Source: DASZTU01 sp035493835 (lineage in GTDB: Bacteria; Pseudomonadota; Alphaproteobacteria; Rhizobiales; Devosiaceae). From it: 7,601 nucleotides of DNA. The notes under the pieces are model-generated. The model searched no databases. It saw nothing but the letters and a program-made list of their open reading frames with translations, and had not been told where the DNA came from. Position numbers and translations under genes: made by a program. The DNA is taken from positions 1 to 7,601 of the forward strand of contig DATJHO010000079.1 of assembly GCA_035493835.1 (NCBI GenBank), written 5' to 3'. This document shows, in pieces, positions 5,317 through 7,601 of the stretch. How positions within the stretch are numbered: position 1 is the first letter of the stretch; every line of letters begins with the position of its first letter.

Positions 5317-6723
5317 ATGAGTGTTTCCGGACCAAATGTGCTCGGCGCCCTCGATGACGCGCTGCACGATATTCGGCGCGAGGAAGACGAGATCCTGCGC
5401 AAGCTCGGTCGCGCGGCCGAGCGCATTGCAAAAATCCGGGAAACCGAGGGCGATCTGCTGCGGCAATTCGCGGCCGGCAAGCTCGAACCGGCGCAAGAGG
5501 CGGAACTCGCCCGCCAGCTCACCGGAGCCCAGGTGCATGCCCGCGAGTTGCTGGCCGAACGGACGAGCCAGATCGCATCGGCGACCGAACAGCTCGGGGA
5601 TTTCGATCGCCAGCTCGCCGGCCTGGTCGCGGCAAGAACCGAAGCGCTCGCCGAAGTGGACAGCCGGCAGACGGCGCTGAGGGCCCTGTCGTCGCGCATC
5701 GCCATGGCGGTCACGCGCGATCGCGATTACGCGCAACAGAACCAGAACCTGGCACGGCTCCGGGCCGTGGCGACCGCCGCCAGGGCCAAGCTGCGCCAAG
5801 CCGAAATCGACCGCGATCAAAAGGGCCGCGCCTATCGCGAGGACCCGCTCTTCGCCTATCTCAACGGCCGCCAATACGGCACGCCGCAGTACAAATCGCG
5901 TGGGCTGATCGCAAAGCTCGACGGTTGGGTGGCGAGCCTTATCGGCTATGAAATCGCCCGCCGCCACTTTGCGCTGCTCAACCAATGGCCCATCTGGCTC
6001 AGGGCTCATGCCGAGCGGCAGGCGGCGACGGCGGCCGAAGCGGAGAGCATGATCGACGAGATCGAGCGCTCGGCGATCGATGCCGCCGGCGGCAGCGCGA
6101 TCAGGCTTGCCCTCGACGAGGCGCTGGCACGGGTGGCCGCGATCGATAACGAATTGCTTTCGCTCCAGGACGAGCGCGATGCCCTGATGGCGGGACTGAT
6201 CGCCGCGCTGAACGGGCCCGACCGCAATGCCGACGCGGCGCTCAACGCGCTGTTGAATGCGCTCGGCAGCCCGGATCTGCAGTCGCTGATCGGCACGACG
6301 CGCCGGACGCAGCCTGGCGCCGACAACGCCCTGATCGCCCAATTGGACGATGCCCGGCTGCGGATAGCCGAGGAGCGGATCGACGCGCGGGATCTCAAGG
6401 CACGCCTGATAACCCTGGCCGACAGGCGACGCGCACTCGAAGACATCGAATATGAGTTCAAGGGGCTGAAGTTCGACGATCCCCGTTCGGTGTTCCGCGA
6501 TGATGGCTTGGTTACCACGGCTCTTTCCGGCTTCCTGACCGGCACCATCGCCCCAAACGCCTATTGGGAGAGTTTCAGGCGCAGCCAGGCCTGGATTGTA
6601 GGAACCTCCGACTGGGGCGGTGGTGTCGGCCTGCCGCGGCACGGGCGGCAGGCAGCAGAAACGCTTTCGGGCGAAGCTTCGGGTTTTAACCGGCCGCGTG
6701 GAGCGGAAAAGGCCGAGGCCTGA
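5317..6723 (+). CDS. Long coiled-coil protein partnered with the DUF6384-like protein, function unknown
   Basis: This is a 468-residue protein with no signal peptide or membrane helix, so probably cytoplasmic. Ala/Arg/Glu/Leu-rich sequence with heptad-like spacing covers about residues 11-170, 235-295 and 335-382, predicting long helical hairpins or coiled coils. The centre (177-232) is less repetitive and aromatic, with DPLFAYLNGRQYGT and a LLNQWPIWLRAH stretch, and looks like a conserved core. The C-terminal part (386-440) is non-helical: FDDPRSVFRDDG, then IAPNAYWESFRRSQAWIVGT and a Gly-rich SDWGGGVGLP, followed by a variable polar tail. The start ATG at 5317 is 13 bases after the upstream stop, with GGTGAG overlapping that stop as the likely ribosome binding site. 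I cannot name a family. A scaffold or membrane-remodelling partner of the upstream protein is possible, but this is inference from architecture and operon position only. Confidence 0.82.
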   Translation: MSVSGPNVLGALDDALHDIRREEDEILRKLGRAAERIAKIRETEGDLLRQFAAGKLEPAQEAELARQLTGAQVHARELLAERTSQIASATEQLGDFDRQLAGLVAARTEALAEVDSRQTALRALSSRIAMAVTRDRDYAQQNQNLARLRAVATAARAKLRQAEIDRDQKGRAYREDPLFAYLNGRQYGTPQYKSRGLIAKLDGWVASLIGYEIARRHFALLNQWPIWLRAHAERQAATAAEAESMIDEIERSAIDAAGGSAIRLALDEALARVAAIDNELLSLQDERDALMAGLIAALNGPDRNADAALNALLNALGSPDLQSLIGTTRRTQPGADNALIAQLDDARLRIAEERIDARDLKARLITLADRRRALEDIEYEFKGLKFDDPRSVFRDDGLVTTALSGFLTGTIAPNAYWESFRRSQAWIVGTSDWGGGVGLPRHGRQAAETLSGEASGFNRPRGAEKAEA

Positions 6724-6732
6724 GGGCTCTCA
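6721..6732. repeat. Imperfect palindrome joining two convergent stop codons
   Basis: The twelve bases from the TGA of the coiled-coil gene to the TGA of the lipoprotein gene on the other strand form TGAG-GGCT-CTCA, with four perfect outer pairs on each side. No T-run is present on either strand, so it is not a convincing terminator. It leaves only six bases between the convergent genes. Confidence 0.25.
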
Positions 6733-7332
6733 ACTCGCGCACGGCTGGAGGCTGCCGCCGGTTTCGGCAAGGAGGGTCGCAACCGGCTCGGCCACGATCG
6801 GCGTCAGTGCCGGGCCGTCCGGTAAGGCGGGCACCACCGAAACTTCGGCCGCTGCCGGATCGACCTGTCCAGCAGCACAGAGGCGCGGGGCGATGTGGAG
6901 CGCAGTAACGGGCGCTGCATCGGGTGGCAGGGCCCTCACCCATTGCTGGGCGGCGCGCAAAACCGCCTTGTCCTTGTCGGAAAAGCCGAGGAGAAAGTAG
7001 GTGCGGCCGGCTGCGGGCGGCGGCAGGGCGCCGTCAATAGCCTCCCCATCAGCCAGCACCAGCGTCGCCTTGAAATGCTTTGCGGCTGAGGCATTGGTGG
7101 CATCGAAAGTCACGACGGTGCCACTCGGTACTGGCCTGAAGCTCGTCGGCAGATCGATCGCGAAGACCAGGCTGGCGAGATCGTCATTCCGGTAGTCAAG
7201 CGCGCGGGCGGCTACGGGAGCCCGCGCCACCGGCGAACCAACGCCGAAACCCAGCGTATCGCAGCCGGCAAGACCACTGGCCAGCAGCGCGCTCAAGGCA
7301 ATAGCGGGCACGACGCGACGAACAGCGGACAT
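6730..7332 (-). CDS. Predicted lipoprotein of unknown function
   Basis: This is a 200-residue secreted lipoprotein. Residues 1-24 are a lipoprotein signal peptide: basic R5 and R6, a hydrophobic core and the lipobox LAGC with the acylated Cys at 24. The residue after the Cys is Asp, which in enterobacteria keeps lipoproteins in the inner membrane; whether this rule holds here is unknown. The mature part begins with a flexible Gly/Ala/Pro linker, followed by a mixed domain with ASLVFAIDLPTSFRPVPSGT and AAGRTYFLLGFSDKDKAVL. Two further Cys (152 and 198) could form a disulphide in the periplasm. I do not recognise a family. The start chosen is ATG at 7332, with a weak TTGAG-like ribosome site; an in-frame TTG at 7347 would add five residues and is less likely. 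It converges on the coiled-coil gene and shares no operon with it. Confidence 0.75.
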   Translation of the reverse strand: MSAVRRVVPAIALSALLASGLAGCDTLGFGVGSPVARAPVAARALDYRNDDLASLVFAIDLPTSFRPVPSGTVVTFDATNASAAKHFKATLVLADGEAIDGALPPPAAGRTYFLLGFSDKDKAVLRAAQQWVRALPPDAAPVTALHIAPRLCAAGQVDPAAAEVSVVPALPDGPALTPIVAEPVATLLAETGGSLQPCAS

Positions 7333-7443
7333 GGCTTTGCGACTCAACCAACCGGGCGGGAAAGATTGGCTTCTAGGCCCGGCGCTTGCCGCTCCGCAAG
7401 GGCATCAGCTTCGGACAACATTGCCGACCGCGGCCGCCAGTCA

Positions 7444-7471
7444 GTGACTTGCCGGGACGCGCCTGTATCAT
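7444..7471 (+). promoter_or_regulatory. Candidate promoter for the gene starting at 7555
   Basis: TATCAT (7466-7471) matches five of six positions of the -10 consensus. GTGACT (7444-7449) lies 16 bases upstream and matches four of six positions of TTGACA. Transcription would start near 7478, with a leader of about 75 bases. The surrounding gap (7333-7554) otherwise holds only a five-base inverted repeat, CTTGC/GCAAG, at 7385-7400. Confidence 0.28.
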
Positions 7472-7554
7472 GCCCGTCATGCGCGAGGCCGGCTTGCTGG
7501 CCCACCCCAACATTGCCACATCTGGGACAAGGCAACTAAAGCGAGATTAGACTG

Positions 7555-7601
7555 ATGAAAATACTTTCGAAGGCGCGCGCGGCTTTGCGGCGCTACCGCG
7601 A
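7555..7601 (+). CDS. Start of an unidentified gene, cut by the right window edge
   Basis: An ATG at 7555 opens a frame that stays open to the edge: 15 complete codons encoding MKILSKARAALRRYR. The peptide is basic and helical-looking, with no signal peptide visible so far. Only a weak GCGAGA ribosome site precedes it, and it is divergent from the lipoprotein gene with 222 bases between the starts. Too little is present to suggest a product. That it is a real gene is inferred from the position, the open frame and the candidate promoter upstream. Confidence 0.4.
   Translation, partial: MKILSKARAALRRYR

Noticed and set aside
4263..5714. A 483-residue minus-strand open frame over the DUF6384-like gene
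   Set aside because: It runs across the boundary between two plus-strand genes, and its Arg/Ser-rich translation is a high-GC shadow.
5266..6642. A 458-residue open frame on the minus strand opposite the coiled-coil gene
   Set aside because: It mirrors the codon structure of the plus-strand gene. The plus-strand gene has a plausible ribosome site, operon spacing and coherent domain structure, while the minus frame has low-complexity Arg/Gly/Leu sequence.
7344..7535. A 63-residue minus-strand frame upstream of the lipoprotein gene
   Set aside because: It overlaps the lipoprotein start region, has no ribosome site, and its CxxC-like start is not followed by any recognisable domain.

Overview
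The window looks like a piece of chromosome from a high-GC alphaproteobacterium, probably of the order Hyphomicrobiales (rhizobia, Devosia and relatives). This is inferred from the composition, the close gene packing and the kinds of genes present; no rRNA or other taxonomic marker is in the window. There are four blocks of alternating orientation. I see no insertion sequences, tRNAs, CRISPR arrays or phage genes. No gene-free stretch exceeds 300 bases; the longest are 4100-4373 and 7333-7554.

Region 1 (1-4099, minus strand). Read in the direction of transcription, this is a coxG-like SRPBCC gene (3590-4099), then a BMP-family periplasmic binding protein (2475-3488), a double ABC ATPase (846-2453) and the first permease (1-849, cut by the window edge). 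The last three form a classic BMP/nucleoside-type ABC importer: a secreted receptor, an ATPase with one intact and one degenerate nucleotide site, and a permease whose start overlaps the ATPase stop. A second permease would be expected just beyond the left edge. CoxG proteins usually accompany molybdenum hydroxylases such as CO or xanthine dehydrogenase. A coxG next to a putative purine-nucleoside importer therefore hints at purine or N-heterocycle scavenging, but no such enzyme is in the window. The leader of the binding-protein gene holds a candidate promoter, an inverted repeat across its -10 region and a small hairpin that includes the ribosome binding site.

Region 2 (4374-6723, plus strand). 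This is a self-contained two-gene unit bounded by opposing genes. The first gene encodes a 309-residue single-pass membrane protein that I recognise as DUF6384-like: a soluble N-terminal domain, one membrane helix, a short helical stalk and a beta-rich C-terminal domain. The second, 13 bases downstream, encodes a 468-residue, mostly coiled-coil protein with a conserved-looking aromatic centre and a Trp/Gly-rich tail. Neither has a known function that I can name. This pair is the best candidate in the window for an undescribed system, possibly an envelope-associated one.

Region 3 (6730-7332, minus strand) is a lipoprotein gene of unknown function, convergent with region 2 and only six bases from it. 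Region 4 (from 7555, plus strand) is the first 15 codons of a gene that continues past the right edge.
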